A stretch of DNA of 64,000 bases from Verrucomicrobiaceae bacterium (GTDB taxonomy: Bacteria > Verrucomicrobiota > Verrucomicrobiia > Verrucomicrobiales > Verrucomicrobiaceae). How positions within the stretch are numbered: position 1 is the stretch's first letter; each line of letters begins with the position of its first letter. The notes beneath the pieces are model-generated. The model did no database searches. It was given only the letters and a program-made list of their open reading frames with translations, and was not told the origin of the DNA. The position numbers and the translations under genes are program-made. The DNA lies in the NCBI GenBank assembly GCA_027486585.1, contig JAIXOU010000064.1, positions 1-64,000 of the forward strand, in the 5' to 3' direction. Shown one piece after another: positions 26,272 to 34,449 of this stretch.

Positions 26272-26717
26272 GGTTTGGGGCTGTGGGGGTAGGGGTTGCG
26301 GAAGAAATTTTTTGTTCTTCCTGCAATATTACACTGCCAAGCATAGGGTCAGCGCCCTCGAGATTCTGGGAGGGATGCTGCACAAGTTCTTGAAAACCAT
26401 GTTCTTAAAGAGCTGGTTTGCAGTGAATATGGGATGGATGCAGGGAAGAGGTAATCAGGCGCTTCTGGCTCTGTGTCTCCTGCGTCTGCTTCTCCGCCTT
26501 CATTCTTCTCTTGGCGAGAATGTGGAAACATGGTTTCAAGCCTAACGTCTCCAATGCCTTTCGTCTGTGAACGGTTTGATGCCCTAGACTTTACGAGATC
26601 GCCGGCTTTGGCTTGCAAAGGATCATCTGGCGTGTCTGTGGCTGACGCGAAGGTGATGATTTTGATACAAGGATCGGTAATTTGGCCGAAAAGATAGGCC
26701 TCCACTATCTCGGAGGC
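26145..26717. other. Upstream part of cassette copy 1 and spacer
   Basis: Apart from the leader peptide start, I see no clear gene. 26270-26510 is still recognisably similar to 61096-61330 (gggtcagcgccctc and nearby), so the duplicated unit extends about 450 bases upstream of the metallopeptidase. The rest, to 26717, shows no strong feature. Confidence 0.45.
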
Positions 26718-27905
26718 TCATCGATTAATGTAAAGTCCGGGCATGGATTCAAGAACCGACACATCTTGGATGCTGCCACAATCCATCAGCACTAAATTGC
26801 GTAAGGATGGCAGTTGCACCAAGGGGGACACATCCGCCAAGGAATCGCATTGAATCAGCATCAAGTCATGCAGGCTTGGTAGGCAGGCAATCGGTGATAG
26901 GTCCACCAGTTCAGTCATGCCTCCTAGCGAAAGTCGGCGCAGCTTTTTCAGTCCCCGCAAGGGATCCAGATCCTTTGTTTGGTTTAAGAAGCTCAGGGAG
27001 ATGTCTTCGAGATCATGAAGTTCCGCGAGTGGCTCTAGGGACACTGTCACCATGCCTCCCCGAAGGTCCAACTCCTGGAGTTGGTGCAAACCCCGCAGAA
27101 AGTCGAGGTCTGCCGTTCCTCGGGGGATCTGCAGAGTCAATCGACGCAAACTCGTCGGTAGTGCCATGGATGAAGAACCTGCAGTGCAAAGACTGGCACT
27201 GGTCGTCTTCGACAGTTGCAATTCTTCCAGGCACGTGAGCGACTCGAGAGAGCGGGGCGTCAATTTCCCTCGAAACAACTGCAGGTCGAGATGACGTAGA
27301 TGGCCAGGCAGTCCATTGGGCAGCACGCTGGATTCCGTATAACTTAGCTGCTGTTTCTCTAGCGTTTTCGTATCACGATTATCTGGAGCTAATTTTTCAG
27401 TGATAGGATTCTCGCTTTGAATGAGCAGTTCCGTGACTCGTTCCGTTAACGGCAGGCCACTGAGGGTATGCCGCGCACAAAACGAAACGCCCAGCGGCAT
27501 GTTGCCGGGTGGCAGCGGACCAGGCGGGATGTCGTCGCCACCCAGGACCGCCAGGACGTGATCGTTGATCGAGAAGACATCCCAGCCTCCATGCTTTGAG
27601 AAGCTCAGTTCCCAGAGTCGTTCTTCCTCCCGCAAGACCTCAGGCAAGGGCACCCTAAGTCCAAACACCTTTACATACTTCGGCAAATCCTCGGGACTCT
27701 TTACCAGCCACTCGTCGTCATTGTGTTCCAGATGATAAAACTCAGGGAAAAAAAAGTCAGCCTCAGTTCTAAGGCTGATGATTTGCCAGGTCATCGACAG
27801 AGGGAAGTCGTCATCGCGAAAGGCTTCCTGACGAGCGAAACGCAGCATTTCCTTGGTATCGAGTCGCACACGGAGCGTTTGAGGCCATGGGGCAGAGTTT
27901 TTCAT
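26718..27905 (-). CDS. Leucine-rich repeat protein
   Basis: This 395-residue protein has a unique N-terminus (about 190 residues, no motif recognised). It is followed by at least six leucine-rich repeats of the LxxLxLxxxxxLxxLxxL type (e.g. LHQLQELDLRGG, LKKLRRLSLGG, LPSLHDLMLIQC). No signal peptide is seen, so it is probably cytoplasmic and binds a protein partner. It is the last gene on the minus strand of the kinase/VWA cluster, about 200 bases past the LprI-like gene, so membership is likely but not certain. Confidence 0.85.
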   Translation of the reverse strand: MKNSAPWPQTLRVRLDTKEMLRFARQEAFRDDDFPLSMTWQIISLRTEADFFFPEFYHLEHNDDEWLVKSPEDLPKYVKVFGLRVPLPEVLREEERLWELSFSKHGGWDVFSINDHVLAVLGGDDIPPGPLPPGNMPLGVSFCARHTLSGLPLTERVTELLIQSENPITEKLAPDNRDTKTLEKQQLSYTESSVLPNGLPGHLRHLDLQLFRGKLTPRSLESLTCLEELQLSKTTSASLCTAGSSSMALPTSLRRLTLQIPRGTADLDFLRGLHQLQELDLRGGMVTVSLEPLAELHDLEDISLSFLNQTKDLDPLRGLKKLRRLSLGGMTELVDLSPIACLPSLHDLMLIQCDSLADVSPLVQLPSLRNLVLMDCGSIQDVSVLESMPGLYINR

Positions 27906-28118
27906 GAAGTAGGGATAAGGGAGGTTAGGTTTAGGCCGTTTTGGGCTTTTCGCCGCTTTTGCGGCATTTCGTTTTTGTTGGCGTGTTTGTTGATCGGGCT
28001 GCCTATGGAATCAACATTTTGTGTCCCTGCCGAGACCAGCAAAAGCCATCCGTTTTACCATTGAGATAAGGGGTCATGAGGCAATCATTTGAAGAATTCA
28101 TAGTTTCCATTCAGGGAT

Positions 28119-28544
28119 TCATGGTGTCTCGCCAACAAACTCAGCGATTCGTTTTTTGGTCATCTCAATTGAGGTGTCGGCGGCAGCTAGGGGGGCACCA
28201 GAACCTCCGTCGTAATCTTCATAGGCCTCTGTCATGGCTTTTTCACGCATTTTAAGCCACTGACGCTGCTGCTCCAAAAACTGGCTTCTCGCTTCACCTT
28301 CTAGCTTTTCCAGCCGGGAATGAAAAATGGACCAAAGCTGCGCATCGTAAATGCTGGCTAGGCTGGTTGAAAGGTAGTTCATATCCTGCTGGGCATCGCT
28401 CTTTTGAAGCAATTCCTCGACAAGACTGATGGGTTCCGACAGGTCTGGTGACCAATCAGATAGGGATGAGGGCAGGGAAGAGGATGGTTTCGTGTGACAG
28501 GATGAAAAAAGCAGAATGACGGCGAGTGAAGCAATGGATTTCAT
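28119..28544 (-). CDS. LprI-like (DUF1311) lipoprotein
   Basis: The ATG at 28544 begins a lipoprotein signal (MKSIASLAVILLFSSC, lipobox FSSC). The mature part has the helical LprI/DUF1311 shape (RLEKLEGEARSQFLEQQRQWLKMREKAM). Members of this family include an inhibitor of lysozyme in mycobacteria. Here it would sit on the inner or outer membrane. It lies just downstream of the ADP-ribosylglycohydrolase gene. Confidence 0.7.
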   Translation of the reverse strand: MKSIASLAVILLFSSCHTKPSSSLPSSLSDWSPDLSEPISLVEELLQKSDAQQDMNYLSTSLASIYDAQLWSIFHSRLEKLEGEARSQFLEQQRQWLKMREKAMTEAYEDYDGGSGAPLAAADTSIEMTKKRIAEFVGETP

Positions 28545-28552
28545 GGGTGTCT

Positions 28553-29341
28553 TTAAGCGTGAGTGGTTGGGCAGTAAGTCGTACAAAAGTCTGTCAAGAT
28601 GATGGCCAATGGTTCGGGAATGCGGGCCAAGGCAAACTTTCTTAGTTCATCGGGAATATGGCCATACCAAGCTTCGGCAATGCCTCCGACAATACAAGCC
28701 AGGGTATCGGCGTCACCCCCAAGGCTGATGGCCAATCGCAGCGCATGCTCATAGCTGGTGCTATCAAAAAAGGCAGCTAAGGCTTCTGGGACAGTTTCTT
28801 GGCAGGTTGGCTTGAAGTGATAGCCAGGTCTGATCTCGTCACAGCTCCGGCTCAGGTCATAGCCAAAGCGGTCGGTGATTTCGGCTCGAATAGCTTCCTT
28901 GGACGCTTTTTTTCTAGCCATGAAGACTGCTAGGGCCGTCGCCTGAGCACCTTTGATTCCCTCGGGATGACTGTGCGTCACACAGGCGGAGCGAGCTGCT
29001 TCTGTCAGCACGGTTTCTACCGTGTCGCAGGCCCAGCCCACAGGGCCTACTCGCATGGCAGAGCCATTGCCACAACTATTGTAGGGCTCGCAGAGGCTGC
29101 CATAAAGCCATCGCTTGAATCCCTGGCCATAGCCACCCATGGGAAAACGATAGGTCGTGCCAAAGCGTCGATAGGCTTCGGTATAGTCGCCACCCTGCAA
29201 CAGCGTTTCAGCTGTTGCAAAGGACAGGATGGAGTCGTCAGTGATTTCGCTGTCAGGTGGAGTAAGATCGAAATCGAGATGTTTGATGCTGCTGAATTCG
29301 TAAGTTGAACCGCAGATGTCGCCGATGATTGAACCAAGCAT
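28553..29341 (-). CDS. ADP-ribosylglycohydrolase family protein
   Basis: This 262-residue DraG/ARH-type enzyme has both metal-binding clusters: LGSIIGDICGS...TDDS at the N-terminus and SLGGDADTLACIVGG near the C-terminus, plus HSHPEGIKGA. It would remove ADP-ribose from proteins or nucleic acids using two magnesium ions. Residues appear intact, so it should be active. It ends 45 bases downstream of the HhH-kinase gene and probably shares its transcript. Confidence 0.92.
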   Translation of the reverse strand: MLGSIIGDICGSTYEFSSIKHLDFDLTPPDSEITDDSILSFATAETLLQGGDYTEAYRRFGTTYRFPMGGYGQGFKRWLYGSLCEPYNSCGNGSAMRVGPVGWACDTVETVLTEAARSACVTHSHPEGIKGAQATALAVFMARKKASKEAIRAEITDRFGYDLSRSCDEIRPGYHFKPTCQETVPEALAAFFDSTSYEHALRLAISLGGDADTLACIVGGIAEAWYGHIPDELRKFALARIPEPLAIILTDFCTTYCPTTHA

Positions 29342-29386
29342 AAGTGAAGTTGAGGGAAGTAGAGGGTTTGTGTTTGTGGTATGTGT

Positions 29387-31243
29387 TTACGGGGAGAAAG
29401 TGGATTGAAAGGAGGCAAGAACGGCGTCGGCCTGAGCCTTCTGCTGACACAAGCTTCGGATGGAAGCTTCCGTGGCGAGCATCTTTTGTTGGGCACTCTT
29501 GGTGCACGCTGCCAACGGTTGCTGCACTGAGGCAAGCTTCCGTTGATGGTCTTGCTCTGCTTGCTGCAGCATCTGTTCGACTCGCGCTTGATCCTGGAAA
29601 CTCAGGACAACCGATTTTGTCACCTTGATTCCGCGCGCCATTCGTCGACGCCATTTGAGCAGGCTGGTGATGACATTTGAGGGCATGCTCGCTGCCTGAA
29701 GCTGTTGTGGCTGCAAGTCCGCCGCGGTGAGAATGTTTGCGCTTCTGAGCTTTGCCATGCGGGAATCTCCAACCATCGGAATTTTGTAATCCTGAAGCAT
29801 CATGCATTCTAGGTGCTTGTTCAGGGATTCTTGGTTGTTACTTTTGAGCACGCCCTCGAGGAACTGCGACCGCTTCTTTGCCATGGATGGCTGGCGCTTG
29901 AGCCAGTCCTGGAGGCTTTTTTTATGGCGCTGAAAATCTCTCTGATAGTTGACGATGACTTGCCTTTGCACCTGCTGCAGAGACCTGATTTTGTCGCTGA
30001 TGTCCTTGATCAGAGCCCGTTGTTTCCGCATCTCCTCCTGCTGCCAGTTTTTCTGCCAATGTTGTCGAAACAGAAGGCGGCTGCACCAGGACATGAGTCC
30101 CTGCGGCCCAGGCTGAATAGGAATTTGAACCGGCATGACAGCCGCAGTTTCAGTCGTGACCTGAAAGGCAAAGGGCTGATGACTCTTGAGAACTTCCGCA
30201 ACCGGATCTTTAACACTCGACAGCAAATCATGGCTAGCACGGGGAAAGAGATCTGCCCCGGTCTGTTTGAAGATGGTGCACCAAGGACATTCCATCGCAC
30301 CTTTCCAGTGACAATGCGCCGGAGATGCCTGGCAGCGGATGAGATCATGTTCAAGGTTTACCAGAAGGTCCGCCCAACTCTGAGCCGAGGGTCTCATACC
30401 CTCTTGTCTTGAACTGGGCTCGAACGCTTCAAGAAAGGCCTGCTGGATGGGGGGAGGAAGCATCGCAAAAGATGGCGCTGCTTTCGGTGGCGAGAGTGGC
30501 AAGCCTAACTTGGCAGGAGCGTAGGCGAACGCATGCTGACGAATGGCATCATGCGGCTGCAGGTCATCATTGCCGACAGGCACACCAGCGAACGGATGCC
30601 GACCCGAGAAAAGCAAAAGAAAGATCAATTGAGCCAGTCCAAAAAGGTCATGATTGGCGGTGCGTTGCACTCCAGTGAGCTTTATTCCTTGGAGCTCTGG
30701 GGGCGTCCAGAGTGGGGTTCCCACGTCCGACGTGTGGAGCCTTTCGCCATCGTGAACCTGAAAACTATCCGTATCGATCAATCGCACACCATGGCCTGGC
30801 ATCACCTTCAAATTCTTTTCGTTCACATCCCCAATAACCAAGCCATGAGCATGAACCTTGGCAAAGGCCTGGGCAGTCTGTTTTGCTGTTTTCACCAGCA
30901 ACTCGAACGTAGCACCGGGCAGAAGAACGCGTCTAGAACCCATGTTGTAGATTTCAAAAACATCCAGTCCCTCGGCGAGTGGGATAAAGACGCCGCAATG
31001 GCGGGTCTTAGCGGCGTCAGAAAACGCTAGGGAAACAGGAAGAGCGGCAACATCAGATAAGGAACCCGCCAATTGGCGGAGTGCCTCACTGCGCCGGCGA
31101 TCTGCCTGAGACGGTGCAGAGTGCCAGATTTTGACCAGGTGACTGTTCACGGCTCGTAGCTTCCGCACGACGCCTTGCCCACCGCGGGCAAGCTCGGCTT
31201 CCATTTGAAAAACGGTACCGGATTCGTCAAAGATTGGGCTCAT
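29387..31243 (-). CDS. TerY-P-type protein kinase with zinc ribbon, coiled coil and HhH
   Basis: The kinase core (about residues 10-300) has a Gly loop (ARGGQGVV), catalytic loop GDVNEKN instead of HRDxKxxN, and DTDSF instead of DFG. This variant is typical of TerY-P kinases. A Cys/His cluster follows (CQASPAHCHWKGAMECPWC), probably a zinc ribbon. Next come a long coiled coil and a helix-hairpin-helix segment (LRSANILTAADLQPQQL, about 530-570), then a second coiled coil. The ATG at 31243 is used because it overlaps the phosphatase stop by 17 bases. The kinase is likely paired with the PP2C phosphatase and VWA next to it. Confidence 0.88.
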   Translation of the reverse strand: MSPIFDESGTVFQMEAELARGGQGVVRKLRAVNSHLVKIWHSAPSQADRRRSEALRQLAGSLSDVAALPVSLAFSDAAKTRHCGVFIPLAEGLDVFEIYNMGSRRVLLPGATFELLVKTAKQTAQAFAKVHAHGLVIGDVNEKNLKVMPGHGVRLIDTDSFQVHDGERLHTSDVGTPLWTPPELQGIKLTGVQRTANHDLFGLAQLIFLLLFSGRHPFAGVPVGNDDLQPHDAIRQHAFAYAPAKLGLPLSPPKAAPSFAMLPPPIQQAFLEAFEPSSRQEGMRPSAQSWADLLVNLEHDLIRCQASPAHCHWKGAMECPWCTIFKQTGADLFPRASHDLLSSVKDPVAEVLKSHQPFAFQVTTETAAVMPVQIPIQPGPQGLMSWCSRLLFRQHWQKNWQQEEMRKQRALIKDISDKIRSLQQVQRQVIVNYQRDFQRHKKSLQDWLKRQPSMAKKRSQFLEGVLKSNNQESLNKHLECMMLQDYKIPMVGDSRMAKLRSANILTAADLQPQQLQAASMPSNVITSLLKWRRRMARGIKVTKSVVLSFQDQARVEQMLQQAEQDHQRKLASVQQPLAACTKSAQQKMLATEASIRSLCQQKAQADAVLASFQSTFSP

Positions 31244-31994
31244 GGAGAATGATGGCCAAGGTTTTGTCGTCATCCGTGCGTTGGCACACCAGATCGGATT
31301 CCAACAACTGTGTCAGCTGGGTGGAAAAGATGGGGACAATCGTTTTGCGCAACTCGCGCATAAGGGGGGCTAAAAAGCCACGATGAGGCACTCTGCCGGA
31401 AAGGTTAATGGCCAGACGTTCCACCCCATCGGTCATGCCAAAGATGGAATCGAAACCTCCCTCCAGCATCTCGAACTGAAGAACCCGTTTGGCAGCTTCA
31501 CAGGTGACGAAGGTGGTTTCACCAGCATGCTCGCCGCCAGTCGGCCATGTCATCGCTGCCAGAATGCCGTTTCGGCACACACACCACAATCCATCCCCAA
31601 CTTGATAGAAAGCTACCTTTGTTGGGGTGATCACCGTGACCAGGAGAGTGGAGGCGAAGTCAGCGATGTTGACTGCTTTGTCGTGGGCTTCTTTGGCAAT
31701 GCGCTGGCGCACGTGTTCAAGCATTTCCAAGCCGCATCGAGCATTGAGCTTGGATTCAACACCGGATGCTCCAACGCGCAGAAATTGACTCAAAAAATAA
31801 TCCAGGGCCCCATCCACGGCCAGCTCACTGCCCCGATCCGCATGACTTGCCGATCCCGCGCCGTCAGCAAGGGCGCAAACCAATGCTCCAGGAACCTCTA
31901 GGAACCCGTTGGCATCCTGACAGGGCAGTTGGTTACTGAGGTGCGCAGCTCCGCGCACCGAAACTTGAGCATGCTTCCAGACGGTCGGTTTCAT
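31227..31994 (-). CDS. PP2C-family Ser/Thr phosphatase
   Basis: This protein of about 255 residues has PP2C metal motifs: LADGAGSASHADRGSELAV, YQVGDGLWCVCRNG, FGMTDGVERL and TDDDKTLAII. It would dephosphorylate substrates of the adjacent kinase. Its start overlaps the TerY-like VWA stop, and its own stop overlaps the kinase start, so the three are strongly coupled. Confidence 0.92.
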   Translation of the reverse strand: MKPTVWKHAQVSVRGAAHLSNQLPCQDANGFLEVPGALVCALADGAGSASHADRGSELAVDGALDYFLSQFLRVGASGVESKLNARCGLEMLEHVRQRIAKEAHDKAVNIADFASTLLVTVITPTKVAFYQVGDGLWCVCRNGILAAMTWPTGGEHAGETTFVTCEAAKRVLQFEMLEGGFDSIFGMTDGVERLAINLSGRVPHRGFLAPLMRELRKTIVPIFSTQLTQLLESDLVCQRTDDDKTLAIILHEPNL

Positions 31995-32001
31995 GGCAAG
32001 T

Positions 32002-32685
32002 TTACAGATCAATCGAAGACCAACCTGCGGATGACGGCAGGGTCAGCGAGGCTGCACCGGGGGTTGAGCTGGAAACCGCCTTCAAGGAGGATGATAACCA
32101 AGAGAACAGCTCGCGAAAACAGAGTCCGCGCAATTTCATGGCGGGTCGTTTGGGCGGGCAGAGTAGATTGAGTCTTTTCATGTTCGCTTCTTCGACTCCG
32201 ACTCCGAAAAAGCTGAGCTTGCCCTTCATCTCGCCTTCATGAATGAGGGCGATCGCATCCTGCCAATAATGGCTTCCATCATCCGTGGGCTCACCATCAG
32301 TGATCAAAAACAACCAGGGTCGGTAATAAGCAATGCCTGCTGCGCGGTATTGCATCTTTCGCTGTTCCAGCATGGTAACTGCACGCACCACAGCCTCGCC
32401 CATCGGTGTGCCGCCATCCGCCTGCAAAGTGGGGGCTAGGAAGGATTCGGCATTCGTGAAATCGCAGACCGTCTTGACGGTTCCACCAAAGGAAACGATG
32501 GCAACATCCACTCGTTTGCGGGCAAGGTTATCTGCAGCCAGTTCGCTGGCAAACTGTTCAAGCCCGCGGTTCAATGCCTCAATCTTTTTTCCGCTCATGG
32601 AGCCTGACGTATCGACTAACAGGATGGTAGGTGCACGAGGTTCAGGATTGTCGGCGAAATCAACATCAATAATGGTGGGTGTCAT
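32002..32685 (-). CDS. TerY-like VWA domain protein
   Basis: This is a VWA domain with an intact MIDAS: DTSGSM, Thr in GGTPMGEAV, and Asp in TDGEPTD. The C-terminal extension is hydrophobic and short. It is the third member of the kinase/phosphatase/VWA set known from Ter-associated systems. I prefer the ATG at 32685 because a GAGG lies 8 bases upstream. The track start at 32721 (MKRLHAENE) is the alternative. Confidence 0.9.
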   Translation of the reverse strand: MTPTIIDVDFADNPEPRAPTILLVDTSGSMSGKKIEALNRGLEQFASELAADNLARKRVDVAIVSFGGTVKTVCDFTNAESFLAPTLQADGGTPMGEAVVRAVTMLEQRKMQYRAAGIAYYRPWLFLITDGEPTDDGSHYWQDAIALIHEGEMKGKLSFFGVGVEEANMKRLNLLCPPKRPAMKLRGLCFRELFSWLSSSLKAVSSSTPGAASLTLPSSAGWSSIDL

Positions 32686-32772
32686 CGTGATAGCCTCGTT
32701 TTCGGCATGTAGTCTTTTCATAGGGTGGTTTTGTTTTGGGGGTAATGGTTTCGGTGGGGTGAAGTCAGTTCC

Positions 32773-34440
32773 TCAGGCAGCACGCGCCATTTGTGCAAAG
32801 ACGCGACCGGCAAGTTGGGGCAGTTGGCTCGGACTCAGGTTGATCCGCGCAGATGGAACGAGTTTGGCCAGAGATGAAGTGTCAGGGCCAAGCCCCAGAG
32901 CCGTGATGCTGCTGGCGTGTTGTCTGAGAACGCCCAACTGGCGACGTGCATCGTCAAAGTTTTCCGGTTCGCCATCGCTCAATAGCCAGAAGTGGCGGTG
33001 ACGGTGGGGCAATTCTTCGAGAAGCTCTCTGGCCTCAATCAGGGCACCTGTGAGGTTGGTGCCGCCATTGGGGTTATTACGCAGCTGGCAAAGACGGGAC
33101 ACGACCTTATCGCAGTCGGGCGCGGCCCAGTCTTGGACAAGGTGTGTGTTCGAACTGAACATGAGAATGCTCAGAGGTAGTCCAAGACGCAGACAAGATT
33201 CTCGCAGCATCACGAGGGCATCAAAAGTGGCGTGAGCACGTTCTCCTTCCATGGATGAAGATGCATCGGCAAGTATGACAAAAGCAGGGTCAGGTCGTGT
33301 GGGCTGGTTCATTCGCTGCCAGAGTCGGTCATGGCGGCGCGGATCCGCCTCGTATTGCATGGCCTGACGAATATCCATGCGCTGACCGCTGCGGTGATGG
33401 CCACGATAGCGCATTTTCACTTCCGCGGTCATGTGACGCAACATCGCTTCTGTGATCTGTTCAATCGCGCCATGGTGGCGAACCAGGGACTGGTGGTAAT
33501 CACTCTGCTTGGGATCATTCCAAAGGAAGACTCCTTGCTGCCGACCGCCCTTCGTCGAGGTCCTTTGACCGCGTGCATTGCCAGTCTGGCCTTGTGCCGC
33601 AGCACCTCCGTAGCGCCCTTTTTGAATTGAGCCACGGGTTTGCCTCAGTTGCGTTGCTAGTTGACCCAGTGGAGACTTGGTCTGATCCAAAAGACGGCGA
33701 AATACTGGCAAAATTTTACGCCAGACAATTTCCCACATTTCATGCTGTGCCATTCGCACCTCAAGTTCCATCGGGGCCGGCGGCTCTCCGTAATCCAGGC
33801 CTGTGTAGCAGGCCCGCACCGGATGGTTAGCATAACTCATGCGTGTTTTCTCCGGATCTGGACATTCCACTGGCGGGGCTGCCTCGATGGCAAGTTCGAT
33901 GTGAGACCAAACCTCATCCAGCGCTTTCTGCGCAGGCTCAGGCAAATGTTCCGGAACACGGCCATACCACCAGCGGCAGAGGATGGCGATGAGAAATGCG
34001 GAGCCAGGATCAGCTTCAAGCTTTTCTCGCGAAGTGACCAGCAGTTCGCTAAACAGCAGGTCGTTGTAGCAGCGGATCCATGGTTGGCAACCTGGCAGGC
34101 GAATGGGTAGCCAGCGCTCGAGTCGGCAGTCATCGATCACGTTAATTAAGGAATGAACAACATGGTCTTTCAGAAGCGCCTCTGGCACGATGTCCCAGAT
34201 GCGGGTCATATAGGCATGCGCCGCCTCATGCAGCGAAAGGCCTCGACAGTAGTCCTGAGGGCGCAGCCTGAGATCCGCAAGATTAACGGTGATGACTTGA
34301 TCTTTCCAGTTGAAGCTCCACGGAACGTTGAGCTCCGTGCCTACTTCCAGGATGATGTTAGGCTGCTGTGCGACTAATGCGATCAGCCCTCTAAGCTCTT
34401 GGGTGAATTCGGAAAGATGGGGAGGATGGGCGGTTTCCAT
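32773..34440 (-). CDS. HEXXH metallopeptidase-like plus VWA protein (CobT-like MoxR partner)
   Basis: This 555-residue protein has an N-terminal domain with HEAAH (about residues 71-75) and the downstream INVIDDCRLERW helix, the pattern of CobT-like metallopeptidases. A Gln/Gly-rich linker follows, then a C-terminal VWA domain with MIDAS ADASSSM, GGTNLTG and SDGEPEN (from about residue 390). Such proteins pair with MoxR/CobS AAA ATPases; the next gene upstream is that partner. The protein may be a metal-inserting chaperone or a protease-linked switch. Confidence 0.85.
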   Translation of the reverse strand: METAHPPHLSEFTQELRGLIALVAQQPNIILEVGTELNVPWSFNWKDQVITVNLADLRLRPQDYCRGLSLHEAAHAYMTRIWDIVPEALLKDHVVHSLINVIDDCRLERWLPIRLPGCQPWIRCYNDLLFSELLVTSREKLEADPGSAFLIAILCRWWYGRVPEHLPEPAQKALDEVWSHIELAIEAAPPVECPDPEKTRMSYANHPVRACYTGLDYGEPPAPMELEVRMAQHEMWEIVWRKILPVFRRLLDQTKSPLGQLATQLRQTRGSIQKGRYGGAAAQGQTGNARGQRTSTKGGRQQGVFLWNDPKQSDYHQSLVRHHGAIEQITEAMLRHMTAEVKMRYRGHHRSGQRMDIRQAMQYEADPRRHDRLWQRMNQPTRPDPAFVILADASSSMEGERAHATFDALVMLRESCLRLGLPLSILMFSSNTHLVQDWAAPDCDKVVSRLCQLRNNPNGGTNLTGALIEARELLEELPHRHRHFWLLSDGEPENFDDARRQLGVLRQHASSITALGLGPDTSSLAKLVPSARINLSPSQLPQLAGRVFAQMARAA

Positions 34441-34449
34441 AAGGCAGGT

